A program made the position numbers and the translations under genes. Below are positions 30,477-41,172 of a stretch of DNA of 64,000 nt, piece after piece (within the stretch, counting starts at the first letter, position 1; every line of letters starts with the position of its first letter). The stretch comes from Stutzerimonas kunmingensis (GTDB taxonomy: Bacteria > Pseudomonadota > Gammaproteobacteria > Pseudomonadales > Pseudomonadaceae): the NCBI RefSeq assembly GCF_021432085.1, contig NZ_CP090366.1, positions 3,100,001 to 3,164,000 of the forward strand, in the 5' to 3' direction. The notes under the pieces are model-generated. The model worked only from the letters and a program-made list of their open reading frames with translations, did not search any database and was not told the DNA's origin.

Positions 30477-31547
30477 TCAGTTGGATGGCTGGCCACCACC
30501 TGCGGTCACATCATCCACATCATCGTACGGATGAGGCGGCCGCAGAAAATGCCCCAGCCTGCTCCTCAGTTGCCCAGGGAGATCATGCTCGACATCCTGC
30601 GCCGCGCGCCGGATCGCTGCTTTGAAGCCGTCCGCGCCGGCACTACCATGACTCTTGACGACAATTCCCTGCAGCCCGAGAAAGCTCGCACCGTTGTACT
30701 GAGCCGGATTGAGATCCGCCCGCAGACGGCGCAACAACGGCAATACGACAGCACCGACAATGCGCGCGCCAAGCGAACGTTTGAAAAGCGCCTCGACTCT
30801 GGCGACCAGCATCCCAGCCAAGCCCTCGCTGGATTTGAGCAATATGTTGCCGACAAAGCCATCGCATACGACCACGTCGGCTTCACCGCGATACAGCCCA
30901 TCCCCCTCGATGAAGCCCTGATAGTTGAGATCAGCGGCCTGCTGCAACAGCAGCGCGGCTTGCTTGACCTGCTGATTGCCCTTGATCTCTTCGGTACCGA
31001 CATTCAGCAGCGCGACCCTAGGCTGCTGTCGCCCCAGCGATTCGGCCGCCACAGCCCCCATGACAGCAAACTGGAAAAGCTGCTCGGGCGGGCAATCGAC
31101 ATTTGCGCCCAGGTCCAGCAGCAGGCATGGGTCAGCCTGCGTAGGGAGCGCTGTCACCATCGCCGGCCGATCGATACCTGGCAGCGTTCTCAGAACCTGG
31201 CGCGCCAATGCCATCAGCGCGCCGGTGTTACCGGCGCTTACACAAGCATTAGCCTTACCGTCGCGAACCTGCTCGAGGGCAATACGCATGGAAGAGCGTG
31301 GCTTGCCACGCAAAGCCTGAGCCGGGCGTTCAGCCATACCAATGATTTCAGGCGCATCGACGATTTTCAGGCGCGAACGATCGACCCCAGGATGCTGGGC
31401 GACAAGCTGTTCGAGAAGGGAAGATTGGCCGACAAGGACCAGATGCAGCGAGGGGCTTTCAGCCAGACAGGACAGACTGGCCGGAACAATGCAGTGGGGA
31501 CCGAAGTCCCCACCCATTGCATCGATCGCGATGACCGGAGCGGACAA
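30477..31547 (-). CDS. plsX: Phosphate acyltransferase PlsX
   Basis: Converts acyl-ACP to acyl-phosphate for phosphatidic acid synthesis; peripheral membrane enzyme. Starts [20 protein letters not shown] and contains [33 protein letters not shown] and [15 protein letters not shown]. Length 356. It lies three bases after rpmF in the usual yceD-rpmF-plsX-fabD order. Confidence 0.96.
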   Translation of the reverse strand: MSAPVIAIDAMGGDFGPHCIVPASLSCLAESPSLHLVLVGQSSLLEQLVAQHPGVDRSRLKIVDAPEIIGMAERPAQALRGKPRSSMRIALEQVRDGKANACVSAGNTGALMALARQVLRTLPGIDRPAMVTALPTQADPCLLLDLGANVDCPPEQLFQFAVMGAVAAESLGRQQPRVALLNVGTEEIKGNQQVKQAALLLQQAADLNYQGFIEGDGLYRGEADVVVCDGFVGNILLKSSEGLAGMLVARVEALFKRSLGARIVGAVVLPLLRRLRADLNPAQYNGASFLGLQGIVVKSHGSAGADGFKAAIRRAAQDVEHDLPGQLRSRLGHFLRPPHPYDDVDDVTAGGGQPSN

Positions 31548-31550
31548 GGA

Positions 31551-31733
31551 TTACTCGTCAGCGCCCTTGTCGATCACCTTGCGACCACGGTAGAAACCGT
31601 CCGGGGACACGTGGTGACGCAGGTGAACTTCACCGGTGCTCTTTTCCACGGACAGAGCGTTCGGCTCGAGAGCGTCATGGGAACGACGCATGTCACGGGC
31701 GGAACGGGATTTTTTGTTCTGCTGAACAGCCAT
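31551..31733 (-). CDS. rpmF: 50S ribosomal protein L32
   Basis: A 60-residue basic ribosomal protein. [20 protein letters not shown] opens the protein, then [19 protein letters not shown]. The zinc-ligand cysteines of some L32 forms are absent, as usual in pseudomonads. The ATG at 31733 is used, since the three residues encoded upstream are not part of the family. Confidence 0.97.
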   Translation of the reverse strand: MAVQQNKKSRSARDMRRSHDALEPNALSVEKSTGEVHLRHHVSPDGFYRGRKVIDKGADE

Positions 31734-31745
31734 TTGGATCAACTC

Positions 31746-32273
31746 CTAAACGTTTGGGTCACGCTTTAACTGCGCCAGTACGCTGAACGGGTTGGACCGC
31801 GTTACCTCGTCCTCACTCGGTGAGGGCTCATCTGGCCCAACCGGCGGCTGGCAAATTTCAGGGTCATGGAGTGGAACAATCGGCAGAGCGAGCAACAGCT
31901 CGTCTTCGACCAGCGCCAGCAGATCCAGAGGATCCTCTCCCACTTCCAGCACGTCATACCCTTTGGGCAGGTGCTGGCTGCTCGCCCCTTCATTCACAAC
32001 CGCGTAATCGCACTCGCTGTGAATCGGCAGAACAACCGGCTCCAGACAACGCTGGCAAATCATTTTGACTTCAACGTCGAGCTGACTACGGATAACCGCA
32101 GTACGCTGCTCGTCGCGCCCAAAGGCAAAACTGGCGCGCACCACACCCTGATCATCCTCAAGAGGATCGGCGAGCCGCTTCAGCTGCGACAATTGCAGCT
32201 CACCGGCTAGGGTGGCCGCTCGGTCGGCGAGCTTGCGCGGATCAACGTGCGGTGGTATCGGTCCTTTCAACAT
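31746..32273 (-). CDS. yceD: YceD/DUF177 family protein
   Basis: A 175-residue member of the DUF177 family, linked to 23S rRNA accumulation in other bacteria and nearly always encoded before rpmF. Conserved MICQRCLEPVVLPIHSECDY supplies a cysteine pair, and an acidic middle (LEVGEDPLDLLALVEDELLL) follows. It ends SVLAQLKRDPNV. First gene of the leftward yceD-rpmF-plsX-fabDG operon, divergent from maf. Confidence 0.93.
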   Translation of the reverse strand: MLKGPIPPHVDPRKLADRAATLAGELQLSQLKRLADPLEDDQGVVRASFAFGRDEQRTAVIRSQLDVEVKMICQRCLEPVVLPIHSECDYAVVNEGASSQHLPKGYDVLEVGEDPLDLLALVEDELLLALPIVPLHDPEICQPPVGPDEPSPSEDEVTRSNPFSVLAQLKRDPNV

Positions 32274-32376
32274 AAGCGCGGCATTCTAGGGACGCGCCCG
32301 CAGCCTGTCAAAGGAATTCCGCCCAGCTTCACGACGCAACGCATACAATCTCGCACCTATATATAAAGGAGGAATC

Positions 32377-32955
32377 ATGCGCCGCCTGCTGCTTGCATCC
32401 AGCTCACCCTATCGACAGGAATTGCTCTCCCGGCTGGGGCTGCCGTTCGAAAGCTGCGCCCCGGATATCGATGAAACCCATCTACCCGGAGAAAGCGCCG
32501 AACAACTCGTAAACCGACTCGCCGAACAGAAGGCCAGAGCGCTTGCCGAGCGGTATCCGAATCACCTGATTATCGGCTCCGATCAGGCTGCAGTATTGGA
32601 CTCGAAGATTATCGGCAAACCGCACACGTTCGAGCGGGCAAAACAGCAACTGCAATCCGCCAGCGGCAACAGCGTCCGATTTCTGACCGGACTGGCGCTC
32701 CTCGACAGCGCGACAGGCAGAATTCAGGCCGACTGCATACCGTTCACCGTACACTTCAGAGAACTAGATGAAGCCCGAATCGAGCGCTATCTGAGAATCG
32801 AAAAGCCCTACGATTGCGCGGGCAGTTTCAAAGCCGAAGGACTAGGCATCAGTCTTTTCCGCGCCACCGAAGGCGAGGACGTCACCAGCCTGGTAGGCCT
32901 TCCGCTCATCCGCCTGGTGGACATGCTACTGAACGCAGGCTACGACGTTCCGTGA
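32377..32955 (+). CDS. Maf-family nucleoside triphosphate pyrophosphatase (YceF type)
   Basis: A 192-residue house-cleaning pyrophosphatase of the YceF subgroup, which hydrolyses m7GTP in E. coli. It starts LLLASSSPYRQELLSRLGLP and has IIGSDQAAVLDSKIIGKP and the YDCAGSFKAEGLGISLF motif. It is divergent from yceD and has a strong AAAGGAGGAATC ribosome site. It is convergent with sppA. Confidence 0.9.
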   Translation: MRRLLLASSSPYRQELLSRLGLPFESCAPDIDETHLPGESAEQLVNRLAEQKARALAERYPNHLIIGSDQAAVLDSKIIGKPHTFERAKQQLQSASGNSVRFLTGLALLDSATGRIQADCIPFTVHFRELDEARIERYLRIEKPYDCAGSFKAEGLGISLFRATEGEDVTSLVGLPLIRLVDMLLNAGYDVP

Positions 32956-32969
32956 GCGCGAGCCGGCTG

Positions 32970-33953
32970 CTATCGCAACACCGGCCCCTGCACCCCAACC
33001 AGAACAGCCAAGCGTTCGGCGACGCCAGCACCAAGTTTCTTGGTAAAACGATCCAGCGGCGACTCTTTGACAGTGAAGTCCACCAGCTCGGGCTCACCAA
33101 TCACCTCGCGCGCCACATGCGCCGTACTTCCCAAACCATCGATCAGCCCGAGCTCCAATGCCTGCTCCCCAGACCAGATCAGACCTGAGAACAACTCCGG
33201 ATGCTGCTCCTCCTGAAGGCGATCGCCGCGACCACGCTTGACGCTGTCGATGAACTGCTGATGGGTGGTAGCCAGCACGCCTCGCCAGAACTGGGTCTCC
33301 TCAGGTTTTTCCGGCTGGAACGGATCCAGAAAAGCCTTGTGCTCACCCGCCGTATAGACACGCCGCTCGACGCCGAGCTTTTCCATGGTATCAACGAAGC
33401 CAAAGGTGGCCGCGGTTACACCGATCGACCCCACCAGACTGGACTTGTCAGCATAAATCTCGTCCGCAGCGCTAGCGATGTAGTACGCACCCGACGCCCC
33501 CAGATCGGTAATCACCGCATAAACCTTGATGGCCGGATATTCGCCGCGCAAACGCCGGATTTCGTCATATATATAGCCCGACTGCACCGGACTGCCCCCC
33601 GGGCTGTTGATTCGCAGCACCACACCCTTGGTATTGGCGTCCTCGAAGGCCGCCCGCAAGGCACCGACGACGTTATCGGCGCTGGCAGGCTCTTCATCCG
33701 CGATCATGCCGCGCACATTGATGACCGCCGTATGACTACCCTCCGCGCCCTTGCTGGAACCAAACTGCAGCGCCGGGGAAAACAGTACCAGCGCGCCGAA
33801 CAGGTAAATGAAGGTCAATAACTTGAAGAAGATACCCCAGCGCCTAGCGCGCCGCTGCTCCTGAACCCCTGCAAGCAGCGTCTTCTCCAGCAGCTTCCAG
33901 CTATTACGATCACCCTTGGACTCGTCTACCGGAGCCTTCCACTCATCCGACAT
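32970..33953 (-). CDS. sppA: Signal peptide peptidase SppA, short form
   Basis: A 327-residue membrane-anchored serine protease that degrades cleaved signal peptides. There is one N-terminal helix (ILTFIYLFGALVLFSPAL-like, about residues 46-66). The Ser-Lys dyad is placed in ITDLGASGAYYIASAAD (serine) and YTAGEHKAFLDPFQPE (lysine), with LRINSPGGSPVQSGYIYDE forming the oxyanion region. This is the 36-kDa form, not the duplicated 67-kDa E. coli form. The start at 33953 has a GAGG nine bases upstream. It overlaps the HAD gene by eleven bases. Confidence 0.94.
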   Translation of the reverse strand: MSDEWKAPVDESKGDRNSWKLLEKTLLAGVQEQRRARRWGIFFKLLTFIYLFGALVLFSPALQFGSSKGAEGSHTAVINVRGMIADEEPASADNVVGALRAAFEDANTKGVVLRINSPGGSPVQSGYIYDEIRRLRGEYPAIKVYAVITDLGASGAYYIASAADEIYADKSSLVGSIGVTAATFGFVDTMEKLGVERRVYTAGEHKAFLDPFQPEKPEETQFWRGVLATTHQQFIDSVKRGRGDRLQEEQHPELFSGLIWSGEQALELGLIDGLGSTAHVAREVIGEPELVDFTVKESPLDRFTKKLGAGVAERLAVLVGVQGPVLR

Positions 33954-34629
33954 TTGCATTCACCTCAGAAACCGCCAAGGAGCGCAGCCAATCACCAAGC
34001 TCCGAAAAATGATTGATCGCAGTGCGCGGCTTGCACTGTTGCAGGATGTGCAGTGGTTGTGCGCCATAAGCGACAGCTACGCCATCCACACCCGCGCGAT
34101 GAGCCATCTGCAGGTCAAACACCGAATCACCGACCATCAGCGCCTGCTCCGGACGAGCACCGCAGTGAGAAAGAATCTGGTGGATCATCAGTGGATCGGG
34201 CTTGCTTGCCGTCTCGTCCGAACAACGGGTGATATCGAAGAAGTCCTCCCACCCCTGCCCAGCCAAAACGCGATCAAGGCCGCGACGCCCCTTTCCAGTC
34301 GCGACAGCGAGCATATACCCGGCGTCACGGAACTCGGATAGCGCCTTGGCGACTCCCGGATAAAGAGCCGAAGGCTGGGTCTCCAGGGACAGATAATACT
34401 CGCTATAGCAGTGACGAAAATCCTCGATCAGCGCGACATCCGCCTGATCCGGATACAACACGCCAATCGCTTCCGGCAAGGCCAACCCGATGATGCCTTT
34501 GACCGAGGCATCATCGACCTGCGGCAAACCACAATTTTGCGCCGCAACATGTATCGACTCGACAATACGCCCGATCGAGTCGACCAGCGTGCCATCCCAA
34601 TCAAATATCAGAACCCGGTACTCACTCAC
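33943..34629 (-). CDS. HAD-superfamily phosphatase, phosphoglycolate phosphatase-like
   Basis: A 228-residue HAD hydrolase with motif I in [14 protein letters not shown], motif II threonine in [15 protein letters not shown], and the KPDP lysine plus the acidic motif in [16 protein letters not shown]. There is no ATG at the start of homology; GTG at 34629 ([10 protein letters not shown]) fits. It overlaps rluC by eight bases and sppA by eleven, the conserved rluC-HAD-sppA arrangement of Pseudomonas. Substrate uncertain. Confidence 0.9.
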   Translation of the reverse strand: MSEYRVLIFDWDGTLVDSIGRIVESIHVAAQNCGLPQVDDASVKGIIGLALPEAIGVLYPDQADVALIEDFRHCYSEYYLSLETQPSALYPGVAKALSEFRDAGYMLAVATGKGRRGLDRVLAGQGWEDFFDITRCSDETASKPDPLMIHQILSHCGARPEQALMVGDSVFDLQMAHRAGVDGVAVAYGAQPLHILQQCKPRTAINHFSELGDWLRSLAVSEVNANVG

Positions 34630-35575
34630 CGAGACGCTCCAGCGTTCGCGCCCACATTTCGTCGACGGGCGCCTCCAGGGATAACTCACCGCCATCAGAC
34701 AGCGGAACCTTCAGCGCGTATGCATGCAGGAACAATCGCTTGCCGCCTAGTTCGCGAATCTCGCGAGTGAACTCCTCATCACCGTACTTGCTGTCGCCGG
34801 CGATGCTGTGCCCGGCATGGCGCGCGTGCACACGAATCTGGTGCGTGCGACCGGTAACTGGCTTGGCCTCCACTAGCGTTGCGAAGTCACCGAAGCGACG
34901 AAGCACGCGAAACAATGTCAGCGCTTCCTTGCCGTCCTCGGTCACCTCGACCATTCGCTCACCAGAGCGCAACGTGTTCTTCAGCAACGGCGCATTGACC
35001 TGCTTCTTCGAGGTTTCCCAGCGACCACGCACCAGAGCCATATAACGCTTGTCTACACCGTCACCGCGCAACGCCTGATGCAGATGGCGCAACATGCTGC
35101 GCTTCTTGGCGACCATCAGCAGACCGGAGGTATCGCGATCCAGTCGATGCACCAATTCAAGCTCCTTGGCATCAGGGCGCAGCTGCCGCAAAGCCTCGAT
35201 CACCCCGTAGCTGAGCCCGCTACCACCATGCACAGCTATGCCGGCCGGTTTATTCAGTACGATGAGCGCCTTGTCCTCGTGCACGATGGCCTTTTCCAGC
35301 CTTTCCAACAGCCCTTGAGCAAGCGGCTCAGGCTCGTCGCGCTCGGCCAGGCGCAGCGGCGGCACGCGCACCAGATCACCGGCTTGCAACTTGTACTCAG
35401 GCTTGATGCGCCCTTTGTTCACACGCACCTCGCCCTTGCGCAAGATGCGGTAGATCAACGTCTTGGGCACGCCTTTGAGCTGGTTGCGGAGAAAGTTATC
35501 AATGCGCTGGCCGGCAAGTTCCGGCGCGACCTCGAGTATTTGCACACCGGAGGTCTGGGAGGGGGTATTGGTCAT
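34622..35575 (-). CDS. rluC: 23S rRNA pseudouridine synthase RluC
   Basis: Modifies three uridines of 23S rRNA (955, 2504 and 2580 in E. coli). The 317-residue protein has an N-terminal S4 RNA-binding domain ([20 protein letters not shown]) and a pseudouridine synthase domain with the catalytic Asp in [20 protein letters not shown]. It is divergent from rne, the conserved neighbour, across a 558-base region. Confidence 0.96.
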   Translation of the reverse strand: MTNTPSQTSGVQILEVAPELAGQRIDNFLRNQLKGVPKTLIYRILRKGEVRVNKGRIKPEYKLQAGDLVRVPPLRLAERDEPEPLAQGLLERLEKAIVHEDKALIVLNKPAGIAVHGGSGLSYGVIEALRQLRPDAKELELVHRLDRDTSGLLMVAKKRSMLRHLHQALRGDGVDKRYMALVRGRWETSKKQVNAPLLKNTLRSGERMVEVTEDGKEALTLFRVLRRFGDFATLVEAKPVTGRTHQIRVHARHAGHSIAGDSKYGDEEFTREIRELGGKRLFLHAYALKVPLSDGGELSLEAPVDEMWARTLERLGE

Positions 35576-35602
35576 CGCGGCATCATATCAATTTTCATGG
35601 AA

Positions 35603-35631
35603 TTGAAGCACTTAAACATTGCTGTTATAGT
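35603..35631 (+). promoter_or_regulatory. Sigma-70 promoter of rne
   Basis: TTGAAG at 35603-35608 and TATAGT at 35626-35631 are exactly 17 bases apart. Transcription would begin near 35638, giving a leader of nearly 500 bases. Confidence 0.7.
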
Positions 35632-36133
35632 CGCGAACGCCGCCAAAAGCGGTCAGGTCCAGGGATGCCAGCGATACCGCCAACCCAGACCGGCAAAAAA
35701 AATGTTCTAGGACGTGAGGCCGTCCGACGGAGCTTCCCTCAAGTAGCGGAGAAGTTGCGAAACAAGCCTTGAAGACATGATGCGTGCCCCCTATGGGAAT
35801 CGCGATAATCGACAACCCGCTCCCCGGATTCTGCGAGCGGCACCCGATTTTCAAAGTATGCGTGTTGGGTGGAGATGCACAGCATCGGATTGCGTAGCAA
35901 AGGCTTTCACAGACGCTTCATTCCGTCCGCTACCGATGCCTGATTCCTCCTCCCGAACCATTGCTTCTGTTCCGACAGCAAGCAGGAGACGTCGTCGCGA
36001 CGCCGGCCCATTTGGCCGCACATCGCTGGACACTGGAGTGCTTTACAACCATTCCTGACTCACCTGACACCGACCGCGAGAGTCGTGTGTGCCGAACGCC
36101 GTTTCCGGATGCCACGGAAACCGACGGTACTAC
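35632..36133 (+). promoter_or_regulatory. Long 5' leader of rne
   Basis: About 500 bases without a supported gene lie between the promoter and the rne ATG. E. coli rne has a long structured leader that RNase E binds and cuts to limit its own synthesis; this leader may act in the same way. Several short GC-rich stems can be drawn but I could not fold it reliably. No tRNA or known riboswitch was recognised. Confidence 0.6.
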
Positions 36134-39100
36134 ATGAAAAGAATGCTAATTAACGCAACTCAGCCCGAAGAGTTGCGTGTCGCACTGGTCGACGGCCAAC
36201 GTCTGTTCGATCTGGACATCGAATCAGGTGCCCGCGAGCAGAAGAAAGCCAACATCTACAAGGGCAAGATCACTCGCGTCGAGCCCAGTCTCGAAGCTGC
36301 TTTCGTCGACTTCGGCGCCGAGCGCCATGGCTTCCTCCCCCTCAAGGAAATTTCTCGCGAATACTTCAGCAAGTCGCCTGAAGGCCGCGTGAACATCAAG
36401 GACGTCCTGCGCGAAGGCCAGGAAGTCATCGTTCAGGTCGAAAAAGAAGAGCGCGGCAACAAAGGCGCTGCACTGACCACCTTCATCAGTCTGGCCGGCC
36501 GTTATCTGGTCCTGATGCCGAACAATCCGCGTGCTGGTGGCATTTCGCGCCGCATCGAAGGTGAAGAACGCAATGAATTGCGTGAAGCCCTGAACGGTCT
36601 CGATATCCCCGCTGACATGGGTCTGATCGTCCGCACGGCAGGCCTGGGCCGCTCCAGCGAAGAGCTGCAGTGCGACCTCGACTATCTGTTGCAGCTCTGG
36701 ACCGCAGTCAAGGATGCGTCCCAGGATCGCCCCGCGTCATTTCTGATCTATCAGGAATCCAACGTCATCATCCGCGCCATCCGCGACTACCTGCGCCAGG
36801 ACATCGGCGAAGTGCTGATCGACAGTGTCGAAGCACAGGACGAGGCATTGAGCTTCATCCAGCAGGTGATGCCGCAGTACGCCAGCAAGATCAAGCTGTA
36901 CGAAGATTCCGTACCGCTGTTCAACCGCTTCCAGATCGAAAGCCAGATCGAGACGGCCTTCCAGCGTGAAGTAAAACTGCCTTCCGGCGGCTCCATCGTC
37001 ATCGATCCGACCGAAGCACTGGTATCCATCGACATCAACTCGGCTCGCGCCACCAAGGGTGGCGACATCGAAGAAACCGCCCTGCAGACCAACCTGGAGG
37101 CGGCCGAGGAAATCGCCCGCCAACTGCGTTTGCGCGACATCGGCGGACTAATCGTCATCGACTTCATCGACATGACCCCGGCCAAGAACCAGCGCGCAGT
37201 CGAGGAGAAGATGCGCGAAGCACTGGAAGCCGACCGTGCACGTATCCAGGTCGGCCGTATCTCGCGCTTCGGTTTGCTGGAAATGTCCCGCCAGCGTCTG
37301 CGCCCCTCTCTGGGCGAGACCAGCGGCATCGTCTGCCCACGCTGCAACGGCCAAGGCATCATTCGTGACGTCGAATCGCTGTCGCTGGCGATTCTGCGCC
37401 TGATCGAAGAAGAAGCCCTCAAGGACCGCACCGCCGAGGTTCGCGCCCGCGTGCCGTTCCAGGTAGCAGCATTCCTGCTCAACGAGAAACGCAACGCGAT
37501 CACCAAGATCGAGCTGCGCACCCGTGCGCGCATCTTCATCCTGCCGGACGATCACCTGGAAACGCCGCACTTCGAAGTTCAGCGACTGCGTGACGACAGC
37601 CCAGAAATCATGGCAGGCCAAGCCAGCTACGAAATGAGCCCGACCGAGGCCGAAGAAGCTCAGCCGGTCAGCTCCACACGCACCCTGGTTCGTCAGGAAG
37701 CGGCGGTCAAGACCGCACCGCAGCGCACCGCACCGGCGGCAGCCGCCGCAGCGCCAGCCGAAACACCCGTTGCCGCGCCGGTGCAGGAACCAAGTCTGTT
37801 CAAGGGCCTGATCAAATCCCTGGTCGGACTGTTCGCAGGCGAGACGAAAGAACCGCAGGCCACAGCCGAAGTCGAGAAGAAGCCCGCCTCGCCGCGCCCG
37901 CAGCGCAATGACGAGCGCCGCAGCGGACGCCAGCAGAACCGTCGCCGCGATTCGCGCGGTGGCCGTGATGAGGAGCGCAAGCCGCGCGAAGAACGCCAGC
38001 CCCGTGAGGAGCGCCAAGCTCGCGAGGAGCGTCAGCCCCGCGAAGAGCGCCAGCCGCGCCCACCACGCGAGGAACGCAAACCCCGTGAACAGGCCGAAGT
38101 TGCCGAAAGCCAGCCGCGCCGCGAGCGAGCCCCACGCGAGGACCGCAAGCCCCGCGAGGAGCGTAAGCGCGAACTGCGAGCACCAATCGACGAAGCTCCG
38201 ATCGCTGTAGCAGCAGAAGAAGAGCAGCCCGAGCGGCAACCACGCGCCCCGCGCGAAGAGCGCAAGCCGCGCGCCGAACGGCAAGCCCCGGTAGCCGCCG
38301 ATGAGCTGCTGCAGCAAACCGAGGATGCGAACGAAGCCGAGGACGCCCAAGACTCCAACGAGGGCAGCGAAGGCAACGACGGCGACCGCCCACGCCGCCG
38401 CTCCCGCGGCCAGCGTCGTCGCAGCAATCGCCGTGAGCGTCAGCGTGACGCCAACGGTAACGAAATCGACGAGGTCGACGAGAGCAACGCCCCGGTGAAA
38501 ACCGAGGAAATCGCCGTCGCAGCAACAGCCGCCGCCCTGGCCGCGAACACCGCCGACACCGAAGCGGCTCCACAGGCCAAGCTCGCTGATGACGCCGTGA
38601 TTCAAACCAGCACCGATGGTGTAGCGACGATTGTCGAGCATGCGCCAAGCGTGGAAAGTACGGACGAGCAGCGCACTGTGGCCGAGCAGTCGATAGCTAT
38701 CGAAGCTGCAGACGAGACATCGACACACGCTGCCGAAGTTGCGCCGAGCGAAGCACCACAGGTCGTCCAAGCCAACGACACCCCACAGCCTGCCCCGGAG
38801 CCGGTGGTCGAGAAAGTCGAAGTCGCACCGACCCTGGCGCCAGTGCTGACGCCTAGCGGACGCGCGCCTAATGATCCGCGCGAGGTCCGTCGCCGTCAGC
38901 GTGAAGCCGAGCGTCTGGCCAAGGAAGCGGCAGAAGCCGACGCCAAGGCCGCAGCGGAGCAACCTCTGGCCAGCCCGGAGATCGTCGCCAGCGAGCCAGT
39001 CGTCGAAGCGCAAGTTGAACAAGTTGCGGAACCGGTGCCTGCCGACGCCCAGCCTGAGCAGTTCGCCGAGCCAGTCACCACCCTCCACGAGCAGCCGCTC

Positions 39101-39268
39101 GCCGAGGCTGACGAGCCCGCCGAACAAGCACAGGTGTCGACCGCTGAAGTAGACGAGCAGAAGCCAGAAGCACCGACAACTGAGGAAGTGGTTCAGCCAT
39201 CACCCCAGGAGTCGGAACAAGCTGCAGAAGGTGACCAGCCAGATAACCGTGAGAAGCCGCAAGGCTAA
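36134..39268 (+). CDS. rne: Ribonuclease E
   Basis: Essential endoribonuclease and scaffold of the RNA degradosome, 1044 residues. The catalytic half has an S1 domain (about residues 35-120, with [18 protein letters not shown]), the RNase H-like/DNase I-like parts with the magnesium aspartates in [15 protein letters not shown] and VIDFIDM, and the Zn-link cysteines in CPRCNGQG near residue 402. After about residue 530 the protein is disordered: an arginine-rich block (about 610-690), then a long acidic and Ala/Pro-rich tail, and a short terminal region around [19 protein letters not shown]. The tail differs strongly among species. The start at 36134 ([10 protein letters not shown]) is the conserved one. 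Confidence 0.97.
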   Translation: MKRMLINATQPEELRVALVDGQRLFDLDIESGAREQKKANIYKGKITRVEPSLEAAFVDFGAERHGFLPLKEISREYFSKSPEGRVNIKDVLREGQEVIVQVEKEERGNKGAALTTFISLAGRYLVLMPNNPRAGGISRRIEGEERNELREALNGLDIPADMGLIVRTAGLGRSSEELQCDLDYLLQLWTAVKDASQDRPASFLIYQESNVIIRAIRDYLRQDIGEVLIDSVEAQDEALSFIQQVMPQYASKIKLYEDSVPLFNRFQIESQIETAFQREVKLPSGGSIVIDPTEALVSIDINSARATKGGDIEETALQTNLEAAEEIARQLRLRDIGGLIVIDFIDMTPAKNQRAVEEKMREALEADRARIQVGRISRFGLLEMSRQRLRPSLGETSGIVCPRCNGQGIIRDVESLSLAILRLIEEEALKDRTAEVRARVPFQVAAFLLNEKRNAITKIELRTRARIFILPDDHLETPHFEVQRLRDDSPEIMAGQASYEMSPTEAEEAQPVSSTRTLVRQEAAVKTAPQRTAPAAAAAAPAETPVAAPVQEPSLFKGLIKSLVGLFAGETKEPQATAEVEKKPASPRPQRNDERRSGRQQNRRRDSRGGRDEERKPREERQPREERQAREERQPREERQPRPPREERKPREQAEVAESQPRRERAPREDRKPREERKRELRAPIDEAPIAVAAEEEQPERQPRAPREERKPRAERQAPVAADELLQQTEDANEAEDAQDSNEGSEGNDGDRPRRRSRGQRRRSNRRERQRDANGNEIDEVDESNAPVKTEEIAVAATAAALAANTADTEAAPQAKLADDAVIQTSTDGVATIVEHAPSVESTDEQRTVAEQSIAIEAADETSTHAAEVAPSEAPQVVQANDTPQPAPEPVVEKVEVAPTLAPVLTPSGRAPNDPREVRRRQREAERLAKEAAEADAKAAAEQPLASPEIVASEPVVEAQVEQVAEPVPADAQPEQFAEPVTTLHEQPLAEADEPAEQAQVSTAEVDEQKPEAPTTEEVVQPSPQESEQAAEGDQPDNREKPQG
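37975..38280 (+). repeat. Degenerate repeat encoding [14 protein letters not shown] arginine-rich units in RNase E
   Basis: Tandem imperfect units of about 15-18 bases encode variants of [12 protein letters not shown] (about ten copies, interrupted by [12 protein letters not shown]). This is the probable RNA-binding region of the scaffold half and is a coding repeat, not a CRISPR. Confidence 0.8.
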
Positions 39269-39281
39269 ACACCGCTGGCCT

Positions 39282-39313
39282 AAAAAAGGGATGCTTCGGC
39301 ATCCCTTTTTTTT
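39282..39313 (+). terminator. Rho-independent terminator of rne
   Basis: AAAAAAGGGATGC, the stable TTCG tetraloop and GCATCCCTTTTTTTT form a near-perfect stem 14 bases after the rne stop. Confidence 0.95.
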
Positions 39314-39314
39314 G

Positions 39315-39533
39315 CATTGTCCCGTCCTGAATAAGGTTTACACCTTCGTCTTATTCATCGAGAGAACGCTCATGGCAGAAGGGGTGCGGCGCAGTCAGCA
39401 AGGCTATTCACTGCCCCATCTCTCCCCGAAAAAGCCGTCACTGCAAGCTTGAGAAGCCGGACCGGCTGCAGGTCGAAATTGAGCTCGCTTACATCCGACG
39501 CACATCGCAGGTTCTGCTTGGTTGCCGCGCTAG
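39315..39533 (+). mobile_element. Possible decayed 5' end of an IS3-type element
   Basis: After the rne terminator comes a short ORF at 39372-39452 beginning MAEGVRRSQQGYSLPHLSPK. Its start resembles the first residues of IS3-group OrfA proteins (RR-T-Q-x-x-Y-S/T-x-x-F-K), with a leader containing the inverted repeat TGAATAAG...CTTATTCA. It then stops, so any element is only a remnant. The rest of this stretch shows nothing recognisable. Assignment is weak and based on memory of the family. Confidence 0.3.
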
Positions 39534-39549
39534 CCCGCATTTCTCACAG
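39534..39549. repeat. Left terminal inverted repeat of the IS1380 element
   Basis: CCCGCATTTCTCACAG, the exact reverse complement of 41173-41188. If the next bases are included the match extends as TAGCCC versus TAACCC. Confidence 0.88.
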
Positions 39550-39710
39550 CCCTGCGCATTGGGCCGTTTTGACGGACGCAGGTCGTCGCAGGTGGCGCAG
39601 GCTGCCGACAGCGCTGATTTCGGGCAAGCGCCTGCGAGCGCGCTTGAACAAGGCGCTTGCGGCAGGGTGGACGGGGTGTGATGTGGAGGGGGACGGTGGG
39701 TGTGCGGCTG

Positions 39711-41093
39711 TCAGCGCGCCGCGGCGCTCAAGACATCGAAGGCGTGATCGAACACCTCCTGCTGCGGGAAGGCCGAACTCATGGCCACTTTGACCCGGCG
39801 CACGCTCACGGTGATGACCGCGCCGATCTTGAGCAGCTTCAGGCGGATGCTACCGGCCGTGGCCTGGGCCAGTTCGGTCCCCGACAGCGCCAGCCTGCGC
39901 AGGCTTTCGAGCAGCACGTAGGCGAACGAGGACAGCCACAGCCGCAGCTGGTTGCTGCGCAGCGTCGCGGTGGAGGTGCGGTCGGCGAACAGGTCGAGCT
40001 GACACTCCTTGATGCGGTTCTCCATCTCGCCGCGCGCGCAGTAGAGATCCTCATACAGCGCCTTGTCCGGCCAGTCCCCGACCGCAAGCGTGGTCACCAC
40101 GAAGCGTGGGTTGGTCTTGCCCGGCAAGGCCTCGGCCTTGGCCACCACCCGGCGCTCGGCGCTCCAGCTTTTCCTCGTGCGGTAGTGCAGTTCCTGGAAC
40201 ACCCGTGCCGGGACTCCCGTCGCTTCGCACTGCGCCTGGGCCTGCCGCAGGCTCGGGCCGATGGCCCGGGTCAGGCGCGCGTTGCGCGCCAGTCCGAAGA
40301 CATAATCGACCGACTGTGCTTCGCACCAAGTCATCAGGTCATCCCGGCAGAACCCCGAGTCGGCGCGCAGCACGATGCGCGTGTCTGGCCAGCGGGCGCG
40401 AATCTGCTTGACGATGCGTTGCACCTCTTCCAGCGCCCCGGCGGCGCCATCGACGTTGGCCGGGCGCAACTTGGCGCACAGCAGGTGACGGCCGCAGAAG
40501 ATGTACAGCGGCAGGTAACAGTAACCCCCGTAGTAGCCGTGAAAGAACCGGCCCTCCTGCTGCCCATGCAGCGGATCGTCGGTGGCATCCAGATCCAGGA
40601 TGATCTCCTCTGGCGGCCTGCGGTGGGCGTCCAGAAACAGATCGACGAACAGATCCTCGATCATGCCGGCCTGCGGCCGGATCTTGTGATAGCGCGAACT
40701 GCCCTGCGCCTGGAAGCGCTCCAGCCGGTTGAGCGTGCTCTTGCCGGCCAAGGGCGCACAGCGCGCACGTCCGGACTGCAGCTTGCCGATCACCGCGCCC
40801 AGCAGCGGGTCGTGGCGCAGTTGCTCGTGATCGTTGAGATCCTCGTAGCCCAGCGCGATGCCCATCACCCGCTGCGCCACCAGCGTGCGCAGCGGAAACT
40901 CCACCGCCTCGGGCATCCGATCGTCCTGGAAACAGCCGGCCAGGCGATCGAACAACCCCACCGCTTCATCGGTTTGTTTGAGCAGCAACGCGCCGCCATC
41001 CGAACTCACCCGACCGCCATCAAATCCGGCTACCACCGCGCGCCGCCCCACCCCTGAAAACGTGTACTGCTTCGGATTACACTGTGTCTGCAT
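39711..41093 (-). CDS. IS1380-family transposase
   Basis: A 460-residue DDE transposase. It starts MQTQCNPKQYTFSGVGRRAV, which is followed by DGGRVSSDGGALLL. The catalytic acids are in LDLDATDDPLHGQQ and LRADSGFCRDDLM, and the later E in CARGEMENRIKECQLDLF, with the Y-x2-R-G-x2-E-N-x-I-K-E block diagnostic of IS1380/IS4-like DDE enzymes. The gene is full length and uninterrupted, so the element may still move. The start at 41093 is used; an earlier in-frame extension reaches beyond the inverted repeat. Confidence 0.92.
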   Translation of the reverse strand: MQTQCNPKQYTFSGVGRRAVVAGFDGGRVSSDGGALLLKQTDEAVGLFDRLAGCFQDDRMPEAVEFPLRTLVAQRVMGIALGYEDLNDHEQLRHDPLLGAVIGKLQSGRARCAPLAGKSTLNRLERFQAQGSSRYHKIRPQAGMIEDLFVDLFLDAHRRPPEEIILDLDATDDPLHGQQEGRFFHGYYGGYCYLPLYIFCGRHLLCAKLRPANVDGAAGALEEVQRIVKQIRARWPDTRIVLRADSGFCRDDLMTWCEAQSVDYVFGLARNARLTRAIGPSLRQAQAQCEATGVPARVFQELHYRTRKSWSAERRVVAKAEALPGKTNPRFVVTTLAVGDWPDKALYEDLYCARGEMENRIKECQLDLFADRTSTATLRSNQLRLWLSSFAYVLLESLRRLALSGTELAQATAGSIRLKLLKIGAVITVSVRRVKVAMSSAFPQQEVFDHAFDVLSAAAR

Positions 41094-41172
41094 CGGGCCG
41101 CTCTCCGTTGTCGCGCTAAATCGTTCTTTGCACAACAATTTTCGCGCATCCGACGGCCCGGTGCATCTCTTC

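Noticed and set aside
37975..38280. Repeated units that might look like a CRISPR array
   Set aside because: The units are imperfect, in frame, without unique spacers, and encode the arginine-rich part of RNase E.
37148..39127. Long open frame on the minus strand opposite rne (about 659 codons)
   Set aside because: It mirrors the repetitive GC-rich scaffold region of RNase E, has no ribosome site or domain, and its composition follows from the sense codons.
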